From contig NZ_LNUV01000001.1 in NCBI RefSeq assembly GCF_001512285.1, positions 292,015 to 356,014 on the forward strand: a stretch of DNA of 64,000 nucleotides, written 5' to 3'. The DNA is from Arthrobacter sp. EpRS71. GTDB lineage: Bacteria; Actinomycetota; Actinomycetes; Actinomycetales; Micrococcaceae. A program made the translations under genes and the position numbers. Positions 16,991-25,827 of this stretch are shown piece by piece. The notes beneath the pieces are model-generated. The model made no database searches. It had not been told where the DNA came from and worked only from the letters and a program-made list of their open reading frames with translations. Each line of letters starts with the position of its first letter. Position 1 is the first letter of the stretch.

Positions 16991-18725
16991 GAAGCACCGC
17001 CCGGAATCGGAGGGCAATGTACTCCGTTCCGGGGAGGTCCAAGCGGAAGCTTCCACTGAAAGTCCCGGGAAGTGTTTCAATGGTCATGTTCCACGTGTCG
17101 ATGACATCGATGGTGAAGGAGAGACCTTCGGGCTTGTCGAAGTGCCAGAACGCTGGCCGATTGAGCCCAAAATACACGACTTCGTACTGGTCCGGGATAC
17201 CAGCGGCGATGATTTTGTCCTGCTGAGGGAGCGGCTCGAGGAATCCATCTGGCGATTCAGCTAGGATCCGGTCAAGGAAGGCTATCCGGCTGGGGCTGCT
17301 GCCATACAGGTGACCACCCTTGGCCCACCACAGGATGTCGTCCGGGTGCGCATAGGTTTCGCTGTGGCCTACGTAGCCACCGCGGATAGCTCCTTCCCAG
17401 AAGCGACGAGTCAGTTCGCGACCAGTGATGTCTCCCCAACGCCTGTCGATGTTTCCTTCGTAGACGCATTCATCGATGACGATTGGCTTCTGCCATTCTT
17501 GACGCCACCGGGTGGTCTCTTCTGCAGTGAGGTAGAAATGGTTTTGCTGAATGCTGCAGTGAGTAACCCAAGGGCGGGAGTGGTTATAGAACTGAATGCT
17601 GTTATGAATCGACAGCAGGTGTCCTGTCGGATCGTTCTGCCGGATGATTTCTGCGTAGCGCTCCCAATCATTGGCCGTCTTGCCAGGCATGAGGTCGAAT
17701 TCGTTGGCGAGTGACCACCAGACGTTGCGGTATCCCGCAAGGCGCGAAACCACATATTTCACGTACAAATCATCATATTCAGGGGGCATGGAAGAAAAGC
17801 CCCACCGATCGTATCCGTGGAAAAGGATCAAATCCGCTTCGATACCCATCTCGTCGAGGCGCTGGACCATGGCATCAAGGTGCTGAAAAAACCGGAAGTT
17901 GGGACGGGCTAAGTCGAAACCAGATTCGGGATCGCCGTCGAATGGGTACATCGACGGCTCGTTTTCACAAAGATAGTAGGACTTCGGGAAAATGCACATG
18001 CGCATCTTGTTGAAAGTTCCGTCGGCCAGCGTCTCCAGCGTTTGATCAACGATCTCGCGCTGCTGGTGAATCCATGAGTACGATGTCGTTCCCATGGGAC
18101 GGTAGGCGGTGCCGTCGGAGTAGCCGAAATGGAACTTATTGGCGACTTGGACTATGCCCCGGTTAGCTTGCGCACGCTCTCCAGCCGTAAATGCCCCAGT
18201 GATGCCGTCAAGTTCCTCTGCACTGCTTGACGTCACGAAGGTCCACGATCCCGCTGATGGGATCAGGAGCCGAATCAGATACCGGCCATCTCCGTCATAG
18301 AAACCGGGGACATTCACCGAGACATCTCCACAGGTGAACGTTGCTTCCAACGAGATGTCCAGCACCGGGTTGCCCTCGCTCGGGCCAGTGAAGACCACTT
18401 CAAAACGCTCCCAGGCTCTGGTCGCGGCTTCAAATCTGCAAGTCCCCTTCGGGTGCAGGCCTTCCCCTCGATTCACCTCATGCTGCGTGCGCTCATCAGG
18501 GAACGTCGCCACGCTGATTGCTGCTAGCTCATCAACCAATGCGTCTCGGGCAGTACTCCCCCTCACCAGTTCTGTTTGGTCCAACACCATTCGGAGGGGA
18601 AATGAGTGAAGATTGCGCAATTTGGGGTCATCCAGGAGGTCGGGTACGTATTTTCGAAGTACTTGGACACCCCCGTCCTGTCCGACGATTTGGTACGTGA
18701 GCGTGTCTTCGCTGATGGCTGGCAT
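16980..18725 (-). CDS. apiosidase-like glycoside hydrolase (DUF5060/DUF4038/DUF5605 architecture)
   Basis: 581 residues. A beta-sandwich of DUF5060 type lies around 100-180 (WERFEVVFTGPSEGNPVLD). A (beta/alpha)8 barrel at about 200-500 has candidate acid/base Glu342 (WWSLANEFD) and nucleophile Glu419 (IVIDECVYEG), and a C-terminal beta domain follows. The barrel resembles the apiosidase-like (GH140-related) group. About 95 extra N-terminal residues precede the sandwich. There is no signal peptide, so it acts on an imported small glycoside. ATG 18725 has GGAAAGG 10 nt upstream. First gene of the operon with ApnL and the SDR, which supports release of D-apiose. Confidence 0.72.
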   Translation of the reverse strand: MPAISEDTLTYQIVGQDGGVQVLRKYVPDLLDDPKLRNLHSFPLRMVLDQTELVRGSTARDALVDELAAISVATFPDERTQHEVNRGEGLHPKGTCRFEAATRAWERFEVVFTGPSEGNPVLDISLEATFTCGDVSVNVPGFYDGDGRYLIRLLIPSAGSWTFVTSSSAEELDGITGAFTAGERAQANRGIVQVANKFHFGYSDGTAYRPMGTTSYSWIHQQREIVDQTLETLADGTFNKMRMCIFPKSYYLCENEPSMYPFDGDPESGFDLARPNFRFFQHLDAMVQRLDEMGIEADLILFHGYDRWGFSSMPPEYDDLYVKYVVSRLAGYRNVWWSLANEFDLMPGKTANDWERYAEIIRQNDPTGHLLSIHNSIQFYNHSRPWVTHCSIQQNHFYLTAEETTRWRQEWQKPIVIDECVYEGNIDRRWGDITGRELTRRFWEGAIRGGYVGHSETYAHPDDILWWAKGGHLYGSSPSRIAFLDRILAESPDGFLEPLPQQDKIIAAGIPDQYEVVYFGLNRPAFWHFDKPEGLSFTIDVIDTWNMTIETLPGTFSGSFRLDLPGTEYIALRFRAVLHDH

Positions 18726-18826
18726 CGTTGCCTGACCTTTCCGGGATGGGGTGAAACCCGCACGCACTGTGCGGGGCACGGTGTTCCCTGATGTTGACTC
18801 TGCGTTGTTGATAAGAAAGTACTTGC

Positions 18827-18840
18827 AGAAAACGTTTTCT
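18827..18840. promoter_or_regulatory. LacI-type operator-like palindrome at the apiosidase operon promoter
   Basis: Perfect 14-bp palindrome AGAAAACGTTTTCT with the central CG typical of LacI-family operators. It sits immediately downstream of the -10 element of the minus-strand promoter, where a bound repressor would block initiation. No intact LacI gene is in the window. Confidence 0.55.
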
Positions 18841-18846
18841 CACATG

Positions 18847-18875
18847 ATACTAGAATCGCCGGATGATCAAGTCAA
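18847..18875 (-). promoter_or_regulatory. minus-strand promoter of the apiosidase-apnL-SDR operon
   Basis: On the minus strand TTGACT (18875-18870), a 17-nt spacer and TAGTAT (18852-18847) form a near-consensus sigma-70-type promoter. The -35 hexamer overlaps the GTCAACCGGTTGAC palindrome. Confidence 0.6.
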
Positions 18876-18884
18876 CCGGTTGAC
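18871..18884. promoter_or_regulatory. GntR (FCD) operator copy 1
   Basis: Perfect 14-bp palindrome GTCAACCGGTTGAC. With its flanks it is identical over 20 nt (AGTCAACCGGTTGACCAATT) to the site at 21200-21213. It lies in the divergent control region of the apiosidase operon and the solute-binding protein. Confidence 0.75.
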
Positions 18885-19007
18885 CAATTTAGCAATGGGC
18901 GGTTGACTCGAAACGCGCTCAGCGATTTCCGCGTCCGCGCTTGGTTCGGATCCCTCGATGCTGAGGGACGCCGGGAGCACCCCCTCACACCGAAGGAATG
19001 AGTCCCC

Positions 19008-20297
19008 TTGATACGAAAAGGACGAGCTTTAACAGCCATATCGGCGGCCGTAATATCAACCTCCCTGCTCCTGACAGGCTGCGGCACCAACGCTGAGCCC
19101 GAGCGCGAAGGCACCGCTCAGGATCCGGTTACCATCACTATGTCGTGGTGGGGAAACGATAGCCGCGCCAAAACAACGCAAGAGGTCATCAAGAAGTTTG
19201 AGGAAGCCAACCCTGATATCAAGGTGAATGCCGAGTACTCCGAGTTCGGCGCATACTGGGACAAGCTTGCTACACAGGTGGCCGCTGGAACCATGCCTGA
19301 TGTCATCACCATGGCCGGCTCCTACCCCGGGGAGTACGCCAGCCGGGGCGCCCTCCTCGATCTCGATCAAGTCAGCGGGCAGATCGATCTGAACCAGTTT
19401 GATGACGAGATCCTCAACCTGGGCAGGATCGAAGGGAAGCAGTACAGCATCACAGCCGGAACCAACTCATTGACTATGGTTCTTGACCCCGCTGTCTTCG
19501 AATCTGCCGGCGTACCCTTGCCGGACGACAACACGTGGACTTGGGATGACTACAACCAGATCGCCAAAGAGTTGAAAGAGAAATTGCCGTCAGGCTCCTT
19601 TGCCGTACAACCCTTTGCCAACGACGTAAGCCTGGTTAGCTGGGCCCGACAGGTCGGCGAAACACCCTTCGCAGATGACGGCAAAGTGTCGATGAGCCGG
19701 GACCGCATTGCGGCATGGTTCAAGGAGCAGCTCGACCTGCAGAAAGCAGGTGCCGCTCCGAGCGCTTCCCAGAACGTGGAAAATCTGGCGGCGACAGCCG
19801 AGCAGACATTGCTCGGTCAGGGAAAGGCCGCCATGAGCATCACGTGGAGCAACCAGGCACGGTCTTATGTTGGGCATAATTTGGTAATGGCAAAACTGCC
19901 ATCTGAGTCCGTAAAGAGTGGAAACTGGCTTCGTTCTTCCATGGAATACACCATTTCGGCAAAGTCGAAGTACCCCAAAGCGGCTGCGCGACTGCTGAAC
20001 TTCCTGGTAAACAGCCCGGAAGCCGGCAAGCTGATCAAGAGTGATCGTGGGATGCCCGCCAGCAAATCTGTCCGATCCGAAGTTGTTGATGTCCTCAATG
20101 ACAACCAGAAAGCCGAAGCAGCCTATCTGGACCGGCTCGCCGACATGAAAGTCACCGCACCGAAGCCCTTCCCCCCAGGTACGGCAACGATGACTGCCAC
20201 CGTTCAGCGCTTCCTGTCGGAGGTCCTGTTTGAGCGCAAGTCGCCCGAAGATGCCGCGCAGGCGTTCATAGACGAGGTTAACAGCGCCATCAGATAG
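19008..20297 (+). CDS. extracellular sugar-binding lipoprotein of an ABC importer (orphan)
   Basis: 429 residues. A lipoprotein signal ends in LLLTG-C near residue 25, followed by a family-1 (MalE-like) binding fold: ITMSWWGNDSRAKTTQEVIKKFE, then YSEFGAYWDKLATQVAAGTMPDVI. The start is TTG 19008 with AAGGA about 10 nt upstream; the nearby ATG at 18998 is out of frame. A strong terminator follows directly and no permease gene is adjacent, so the rest of the importer must be encoded elsewhere or be shared. It is divergent from the apiosidase operon and probably captures the apiose-containing glycoside. Confidence 0.85.
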   Translation: MIRKGRALTAISAAVISTSLLLTGCGTNAEPEREGTAQDPVTITMSWWGNDSRAKTTQEVIKKFEEANPDIKVNAEYSEFGAYWDKLATQVAAGTMPDVITMAGSYPGEYASRGALLDLDQVSGQIDLNQFDDEILNLGRIEGKQYSITAGTNSLTMVLDPAVFESAGVPLPDDNTWTWDDYNQIAKELKEKLPSGSFAVQPFANDVSLVSWARQVGETPFADDGKVSMSRDRIAAWFKEQLDLQKAGAAPSASQNVENLAATAEQTLLGQGKAAMSITWSNQARSYVGHNLVMAKLPSESVKSGNWLRSSMEYTISAKSKYPKAAARLLNFLVNSPEAGKLIKSDRGMPASKSVRSEVVDVLNDNQKAEAAYLDRLADMKVTAPKPFPPGTATMTATVQRFLSEVLFERKSPEDAAQAFIDEVNSAIR

Positions 20298-20308
20298 ACC
20301 TGCGATTC

Positions 20309-20343
20309 AGGGAAGCCTGCTCCACTTCGGGGCAGGCTTCCCT
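20309..20343 (+). terminator. terminator after the solute-binding protein gene
   Basis: 12-bp stem AGGGAAGCCTGC (20309-20320) with GCAGGCTTCCCT (20332-20343), followed by CGTTTAA. It separates this gene from the convergent GntR gene. Confidence 0.75.
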
Positions 20344-20382
20344 CGTTTAAGCTGCTAAAACGACAAGATTGGAGGCTTCCCC

Positions 20383-21138
20383 CTAGACCTCTTGAGCGGA
20401 ATCGAACCCTGCGAGCAGGCGGCGGGACGCCGTGCCCATGTGGGCCCTCATGGTCTGTGATACGGCGGCTGCGTCCCGTGCCTTGAGCGCCTCATAGATA
20501 GCGGTGTGTTCGCGCAAAGCTGCCTCGGCGTGGCCTTCGTCGGTGAGGGCACGGTCCACCCAAATCCTCAGCAGCGAGCGGATGCTCTGCAGGAGTTCCT
20601 CCAAGACCACATTGCCCGATGCGGCCGCGATCTCCCGATGGAAGGCGGCATCGGCTTCCACGAAGGCTGCCAAGTCATCGAGACTCTTCTCCATCGCGTC
20701 CAAGTCTGCCCGCATTCGCTCCAGGGCTTCGTCGGTGACCCTGAGTGCGGCCAACTCCACCGCTTGGACTTCAAGGCCGCTGCGCAATTCAACCAATTCG
20801 CGGGTCCTGGGCTCCCCCAGCATCAGTCCCCAACTGAGCGTTCGCGGCAATAGCTCGGAGACGCCGTCGCGCAAGTAGGTACCGGAACCCGGCCGCACAA
20901 CCACAATTCCAAGGATCTCCAAGGCGGCCAGTGCCTCGCGAACAGCAGAGCGCCCGACGCCTAAGGAGGTGGCCAAATTTCGCTCCGCCGGAAGACGAGT
21001 ACCGGGGGCGATGTCGCCGCTCGTGAAGTAAGCAAGGAGCCGCTCGGCTACCTCGGACACCACGGAGCCTTGCTCCATAGGGGCCAGAGCAGCCGTCATG
21101 TGGGCCGCTGCTGCGGCTGAGTTCGCTGACACCTTCAC
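20383..21138 (-). CDS. FadR/FCD-subfamily GntR transcriptional regulator
   Basis: 251 residues. An N-terminal winged HTH (SEVAERLLAYFTSGDIAPG, AERNLATSLGVGRSAVREAL, RPGSGTYLRD) precedes an all-helical FCD ligand domain (about 105-240) with metal-binding-type Asp/His residues in DAAFHREIAAASGN. FCD regulators usually sense carboxylic or sugar acids. The GTG at 21138 is taken as start; ATG codons further in are possible. It lies between two copies of the palindrome GTCAACCGGTTGAC and is divergent from the apionate operon, so it is the likely repressor of both transcription units. Confidence 0.88.
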   Translation of the reverse strand: MKVSANSAAAAAHMTAALAPMEQGSVVSEVAERLLAYFTSGDIAPGTRLPAERNLATSLGVGRSAVREALAALEILGIVVVRPGSGTYLRDGVSELLPRTLSWGLMLGEPRTRELVELRSGLEVQAVELAALRVTDEALERMRADLDAMEKSLDDLAAFVEADAAFHREIAAASGNVVLEELLQSIRSLLRIWVDRALTDEGHAEAALREHTAIYEALKARDAAAVSQTMRAHMGTASRRLLAGFDSAQEV

Positions 21139-21199
21139 AGCGTAGCAACTGGATGACCAATTCCTGCGGCACGCAACCCGTTCTCGAAAATCTTAATCA

Positions 21200-21213
21200 G
21201 TCAACCGGTTGAC
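21200..21213. promoter_or_regulatory. GntR (FCD) operator copy 2
   Basis: Second exact copy of GTCAACCGGTTGAC, with the same AGTC and CAATT flanks as at 18871. Located between the divergent GntR gene and the transporter-led operon. Confidence 0.78.
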
Positions 21214-21237
21214 CAATTCAGATCCTCGTCTTATGGT
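21209..21237 (+). promoter_or_regulatory. promoter of the apionate operon
   Basis: TTGACC (21209-21214), a 17-nt spacer and TATGGT (21232-21237) resemble a vegetative promoter. The -35 hexamer is part of the operator palindrome, which implies steric repression. Confidence 0.55.
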
Positions 21238-21343
21238 TTAAATCACAAGCTTCGCCATCGCCGGATCCCCGCCGGCAAGGTCACGAGTCAGCCCGGCGCA
21301 TCCAGTGCAGGATCCGCAGGGACACCAACATCTAGGAGTCAAT

Positions 21344-22711
21344 GTGGACACCACACAATCGGTGGTCGAAAAATCCGCAATTAAGAAGGTGGCAATCCGG
21401 CTGGTGCCGTTCGTCGCCCTGATGTTCTTCATCAACTATCTGGACCGCACGGCCATCTCGTTCGCCGGCCCCAACGGCATGAACAACGACCTCGCCCTGT
21501 CCGCAGCGCAGTTCGGCTTCGCCTCCGGCGTCTTTTTCATCGGCTACATCCTGCTCGAGATCCCCAGCAACCTGGCGCTCCACAAGTTCGGTGCCCGCCG
21601 CTGGCTGGCCCGCATCATGGTCAGTTGGGGCATCGTGTCTTTGCTCTTCACCTGGGTGGGCAATGTTGAACAGCTTTACATCCTCCGTTTCATTCTGGGT
21701 GTGGCCGAAGCCGGCTTCTTCCCAGGCGCCATCCTCTTCCTGAGCCTGTGGGTGCCGTCCAAGCACCGCAGCAAGATCCTGGCCCTCTTCTACTTGGCAC
21801 AGCCCCTCACCACGGTGATCGGTGCTCCCCTCGCAGGCGCTTTGATCCAGCAGCACGGAGTGTTCTTCGGCCTTGAGGGCTGGCGTTTCATGTTCTTCGG
21901 AGTCGCAATCCCCGCGATCATCGTCGGGATCGTCGCCTGGTTCTACCTGGCAGACAACCCCTCCAAGGCCAAGTGGCTCACCGCCGAAGAGAAGACCTGG
22001 CTGACCGGCGCCCTGGAGAAGGAAAAGAAGGAAACCGCCGCCAGCAACAAGCACGTCAGCGTTCGCACGGTGTTCGGCAACGGCCGGGTATGGATGCTCT
22101 CCCTGATCTACTTCGGCTTTATCTACGGCCTCTACGCGCTGGGCTTCTTCCTCCCCACCATCATCGCCGGCTTCGAAGGCCTCTACGGCACCAAGTTCGA
22201 TGTGTTCCAAAAGGGACTCATCACCGCCATCCCGTACCTCCCGGCAGCATTTGCCCTCTACTTCTGGTCCAAGGACGCCACCAAGCGCGGCGTGAAGACC
22301 TGGCACATCGCTCTTCCGGCCCTCATCGGCGGCATCAGCATCCCGCTGGCACTATTCGCCGGCTCCCCCGCAGCAACCATCGCTGTCATCACCATCACGG
22401 CCATGTCCATCTTCGCGGCCCTGCCCAACTTCTGGACCGTCCCCACCCAGTTCCTCACCGGAGCAGCCGCAGCAGCTGGCATCGCCCTGATCAACACAGT
22501 GGGCAACCTGGCAGGCTTCAGCGCCGGCTACATCACCGGCTGGCTCAAGGACCTGACGGGCGGCTACACGGTGCCCATGTTCGTCGTCGGTGGCTTCATG
22601 TTGCTCTCCTCAGTCCTCATGGTGACTCTGAGCAAGCAGGGCAAGGCCGCCACAGGCACCCCGGCCGAGGCATTGGACCCGCGAGGAGCCGGGCAGCACG
22701 CGGAACCGTAG
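21344..22711 (+). CDS. MFS transporter, anion:cation symporter (ACS) family
   Basis: 455 residues with about 12 membrane segments. NYLDRTAISFA in the first segment and the ACS-type signature GVAEAGFFPGAILFLSLWVP match tartrate/phthalate/galacturonate permeases. GTG 21344 is chosen because AGGAG lies 5 nt upstream; an in-frame GTG at 21305 lacks a ribosome site. First gene of a six-gene operon, it probably imports a carboxylate sugar, most simply D-apionate. The ACS subfamily fits an organic anion rather than a neutral sugar. Confidence 0.87.
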   Translation: MDTTQSVVEKSAIKKVAIRLVPFVALMFFINYLDRTAISFAGPNGMNNDLALSAAQFGFASGVFFIGYILLEIPSNLALHKFGARRWLARIMVSWGIVSLLFTWVGNVEQLYILRFILGVAEAGFFPGAILFLSLWVPSKHRSKILALFYLAQPLTTVIGAPLAGALIQQHGVFFGLEGWRFMFFGVAIPAIIVGIVAWFYLADNPSKAKWLTAEEKTWLTGALEKEKKETAASNKHVSVRTVFGNGRVWMLSLIYFGFIYGLYALGFFLPTIIAGFEGLYGTKFDVFQKGLITAIPYLPAAFALYFWSKDATKRGVKTWHIALPALIGGISIPLALFAGSPAATIAVITITAMSIFAALPNFWTVPTQFLTGAAAAAGIALINTVGNLAGFSAGYITGWLKDLTGGYTVPMFVVGGFMLLSSVLMVTLSKQGKAATGTPAEALDPRGAGQHAEP

Positions 22712-22730
22712 AACACCACAAGCAGGTTGT

Positions 22731-22750
22731 GCCCTCCCAGCAGGGAGGGC
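22731..22750 (+). other. intercistronic hairpin between transporter and kinase genes
   Basis: Perfect 8-bp stem GCCCTCCC-AGCA-GGGAGGGC 19 nt after the transporter stop and 44 nt before the kinase ATG, with no T-run. More likely an mRNA stabilising or processing element than a terminator. Confidence 0.4.
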
Positions 22751-22794
22751 GCAACCACCACTTCACACTTTCAGTACAGCCCAGGAGATACTTC

Positions 22795-24552
22795 ATGACC
22801 CGCCTCTACAACGAGCCCTCAGCTTTCGCTGATGAAATGATCGAAGGCTTCGTCGCATCGCACGGCCGGTGGGTCCGGCGCGTTTCCGGCGGTGTTGCCC
22901 GCAGCACGCGCTCGACGCCGGACTCGGTCGCCTTGGTGATCGGCGGCGGCTCCGGCCACTACCCCGCCTTCGCCGGCCTGGTGGGTCAGGGCCTAGCGCA
23001 CGGCGCAGCGATGGGCAACCTCTTCGCCTCACCCTCGGCACAGCAGGTCTACAACGTGGCCAAGGCCGCGGAAAACGGCGGCGGCGTGCTCCTGGGTTAC
23101 GGTAACTACGCCGGGGACGTCCTGCACTTCACCCAGGCCCAGGACAAGCTGCGCGCCGAGGGCATCGACTGCAGGAGCATCGCCGTCACGGACGACATTT
23201 CCTCCGCCCCCTTGGCCGAAAGGCACAAGCGCCGCGGGATCGCCGGGGACCTGACGGTCTTCAAAGTTGCCGCTGCTGCCTCCGAGGCAGGCTACTCCAT
23301 GGACGCTGCGGTGGAGATCGCCGAGCGCGCCAATGACCGTACGCGTTCCTTCGGAGTGGCGTTCACCGGTTGCACCCTGCCGGGCGCGGACCACCCGCTC
23401 TTCTCCGTTCCCGAAGGGCGCATGGCCGTTGGCATGGGCATCCATGGCGAACCCGGCATTGCCGAGACGAACATTCCGACGGCGGATGAACTGGCCGAAC
23501 TTCTGGTCAAGGACCTCCTCGCCGAGATCCCGGAAGGACTGTCCGCCCACGGCGCACGGGTGGTCCCGATCCTCAACGGTCTGGGCAGCGTTAAATACGA
23601 GGAGTTGTTCGTTCTCTACCGCCGCGTGGCCCAGCTCCTGGCCGAGGCCGGCATTCAGGCAGTGGACCCGCAGGTGGGCGAGCTGGTGACCAGCTTCGAC
23701 ATGGCTGGAACCTCCCTGACACTGTTCTGGCTGGACTCCGAGCTCGAAGAACTGTGGCTGGCTCCCGCGGACGCCCCGGCCTTCCGCCGCGGCGCAATCA
23801 CCGCCCAAGCGCTCGACGCCGAGCAACTCACCCTGGCCGCCGAGCAGCAAGCCGTGATCCCGGACGCCAGCGATGAATCCAAAACGGCGGCCCCCACAGT
23901 CCTGGCAGCCCTCGACGCCGCCAAAGCCGTGGTGGACGCCAACGTGGAAGAACTGGGCCGCATCGACGCGATTGCCGGCGACGGTGACCACGGCATCGGC
24001 ATGGAACGCGGTATCCACGCCGCCGTCGCAGCTGCGGCAGACGCCGTCGAACGCGGGGCAGGTGCAGGGACCGCCCTGAACCTGGCTGCCGATGCCTGGG
24101 CGGACAAAGCCGGTGGCACCTCAGGAGCACTGTGGGGCATGGCCCTGCGCGCCGTCGGACAATCCGTCGGCGACACCGACGCCCCCAACGCTGTAGCCGT
24201 GGCCGCGGGAGTGGCCGAGGCGAAGCGTTCCATCATGGACTTCGGCAAGGCCAAGGTCGGCGACAAAACCCTGGTGGACGTTCTGGCCCCGTTCAGCGAA
24301 ACCCTCACGACCGCTGTTCAGGGCGGAGCTAGCCTCAGGGAGGCATGGGGTGCCGCCACCACCATCGCCGAACAATCCGCCGAAGCAACCGCCAACCTGC
24401 TGCCCCTCATGGGCCGCGCCCGCCCGCACGCCGAAAAAAGCTTGGGAACACCCGACGCCGGAGCCGTCTCCATGGCCCTGATCGTCCGGGCCATCCACAA
24501 CACCCTCGCCGGGAACACCGCCGGGAAGATCTCAGTAAAGGAAACAGCATGA
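22795..24552 (+). CDS. lerK: DhaK-DhaL fusion kinase, probable L-erythrulose kinase
   Basis: 585 residues joining a DhaK domain (about 1-330) and a DhaL domain (about 365-580). His217 in GMGIHGEPG is the residue that binds the ketone substrate covalently in DhaK proteins. GDGDHG (395-400) in DhaL supplies the Mg-ATP aspartates, so this is an ATP-dependent single-chain kinase. Neighbours with erythrulose-phosphate isomerase types favour L-erythrulose (LerK) over dihydroxyacetone or D-erythrulose. AGGAGA precedes ATG 22795, and the stop overlaps the next gene by ATGA. Confidence 0.8.
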   Translation: MTRLYNEPSAFADEMIEGFVASHGRWVRRVSGGVARSTRSTPDSVALVIGGGSGHYPAFAGLVGQGLAHGAAMGNLFASPSAQQVYNVAKAAENGGGVLLGYGNYAGDVLHFTQAQDKLRAEGIDCRSIAVTDDISSAPLAERHKRRGIAGDLTVFKVAAAASEAGYSMDAAVEIAERANDRTRSFGVAFTGCTLPGADHPLFSVPEGRMAVGMGIHGEPGIAETNIPTADELAELLVKDLLAEIPEGLSAHGARVVPILNGLGSVKYEELFVLYRRVAQLLAEAGIQAVDPQVGELVTSFDMAGTSLTLFWLDSELEELWLAPADAPAFRRGAITAQALDAEQLTLAAEQQAVIPDASDESKTAAPTVLAALDAAKAVVDANVEELGRIDAIAGDGDHGIGMERGIHAAVAAAADAVERGAGAGTALNLAADAWADKAGGTSGALWGMALRAVGQSVGDTDAPNAVAVAAGVAEAKRSIMDFGKAKVGDKTLVDVLAPFSETLTTAVQGGASLREAWGAATTIAEQSAEATANLLPLMGRARPHAEKSLGTPDAGAVSMALIVRAIHNTLAGNTAGKISVKETA

Positions 24553-25019
24553 GCACCAAACTGCGCCTGGTCGTTGGATCGGACGATGCCGGATTCGAGT
24601 ACAAGGAGGCCTTGAAAGCCGATCTGGAAGCGAGCGGCTTGGTCGAATCAGTGACCGACGTAGGGGTGGACGCCTCGAGCCACACACCGTACCCCTCTGT
24701 TGCCATCGCCGCCGCTGAACTGATCGCCGCCGGCAAGGCGGACCGGGCACTCCTGGTCTGCGGCACCGGATTGGGCGTTGCGATCGCTGCGAACAAGGTT
24801 CCCGGCATCCGCGCCGTCACCGCCCACGATTCCTTCTCCGTGGAACGCTCGGTCCTGAGCAACAACGCCCAGGTCCTCACGTTCGGCCAGCGCGTGGTCG
24901 GGCTGGAGCTCGCCCGCCGCCTGGCCAAGGAATGGCTCACCTACACCTTCGACGAAACCTCCGCCTCGGCCGAGAAGGTCACACTAATTAAGGACTACGA
25001 GGGTGTCTCTTCCTGCTAA
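24549..25019 (+). CDS. derI: RpiB/LacAB-family sugar-phosphate isomerase, probable D-erythrulose 4-phosphate isomerase
   Basis: 156 residues of the RpiB fold with [14 protein letters not shown], active-site Cys71 in [18 protein letters not shown] and the [17 protein letters not shown] helix. In tetritol and apionate pathways an RpiB homologue (DerI/EryI) interconverts D-erythrulose 4-phosphate and D-erythrose 4-phosphate; ribose 5-phosphate isomerase is the alternative. It overlaps the kinase stop by 4 bp and the next gene by 17 bp, so it is strictly within the operon. Confidence 0.8.
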   Translation: MSTKLRLVVGSDDAGFEYKEALKADLEASGLVESVTDVGVDASSHTPYPSVAIAAAELIAAGKADRALLVCGTGLGVAIAANKVPGIRAVTAHDSFSVERSVLSNNAQVLTFGQRVVGLELARRLAKEWLTYTFDETSASAEKVTLIKDYEGVSSC

Positions 25020-25827
25020 GACCGCCAGCGCGGCATCCCGGCAACCACTCGCGGTGATCGGTGTGAGCCTGAAAATGTACTTCGGCTACCAGCGATCCGT
25101 GGACTACTGCCGCGACATCGCCACCATCGCCTTCAAGCACCCGGCAGTGGTGAGCGGCGACATCGAACTGTTCGTGCTCCCCAGCCTCCCGGTACTGCCC
25201 GAGGCGGCCCGGATCCTGGGCGCTGCCGGCGTTGGAACCGGAGCGCAGGACATCTTCTGGGAAGACGAAGGCGCGTACACCGGCGAAGTCGGCGGCAAAA
25301 CCGTCGCCGAACTCGGCGGCCGGTATGTGGAAGTGGGCCACGCCGAGCGCCGCCGGATCTTCGGCGAGGACCATCGGGTGATCGGGTTGAAAACGGCGGC
25401 GGCCTACCGCAACGGACTCACCCCCGTGCTGTGCGTTGGCGAACTGAATGCCGGCTCCCCCGAGGAAGCAATCGCCCAGTGCACGGCCGACATCGACGCC
25501 GCCCTCAACCGCGCCGGAACGCTCGGTCCCACAGCCCGGACCATCGTGGCCTACGAACCGCAATGGGCCATCGGCGCCCCGGAACCAGCAACCCCGGAAT
25601 ACATCAGCGCCGTGGTCCGCGGCCTGGACCAGCACCTGCGTACGTTGCCGGGCCAGGAAGAGAGCCGCGTCATCTACGGCGGCAGCGCCGGACCGGGCCT
25701 CATCACGGAACTGGACACCGCCGTCGCAGGCTTGTTCCTGGGCCGCTTCGCGCACGATCCCGCAGCGCTGAAGACCATCCTGGACGAGACCGCCGCGCGC
25801 CTCGCCGCGAAGGCGGTGGCAGCATGA
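25003..25827 (+). CDS. lerI: triosephosphate isomerase homologue, probable L-erythrulose 1-phosphate isomerase
   Basis: 274 residues of TIM fold. The catalytic residues are kept: Lys24 (SLKMYF instead of the usual NWKMN), His113 (VEVGHAERR) and Glu185 (AYEPQW); a phosphate-binding YGGSAGPG follows. The altered N-terminal Asn/Trp positions argue against a housekeeping TpiA and fit LerI/EryH-type erythrulose-phosphate isomerases. The GTG start at 25003 lies inside the preceding gene. It would convert L-erythrulose 1-phosphate to D-erythrulose 4-phosphate for DerI. Confidence 0.78.
   Translation: MSLPAKTASAASRQPLAVIGVSLKMYFGYQRSVDYCRDIATIAFKHPAVVSGDIELFVLPSLPVLPEAARILGAAGVGTGAQDIFWEDEGAYTGEVGGKTVAELGGRYVEVGHAERRRIFGEDHRVIGLKTAAAYRNGLTPVLCVGELNAGSPEEAIAQCTADIDAALNRAGTLGPTARTIVAYEPQWAIGAPEPATPEYISAVVRGLDQHLRTLPGQEESRVIYGGSAGPGLITELDTAVAGLFLGRFAHDPAALKTILDETAARLAAKAVAA

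Noticed and set aside
21332..22306. 324-codon minus-strand frame opposite the MFS transporter
   Set aside because: Composition is Glu/Gly/Asp-rich and non-protein-like, the mirror of hydrophobic codons on the coding strand.
25003..25827. Housekeeping triosephosphate isomerase
   Set aside because: The N-terminal NWKMN motif is altered to SLKMY and the gene is embedded in a kinase/isomerase catabolic operon rather than next to gap-pgk.
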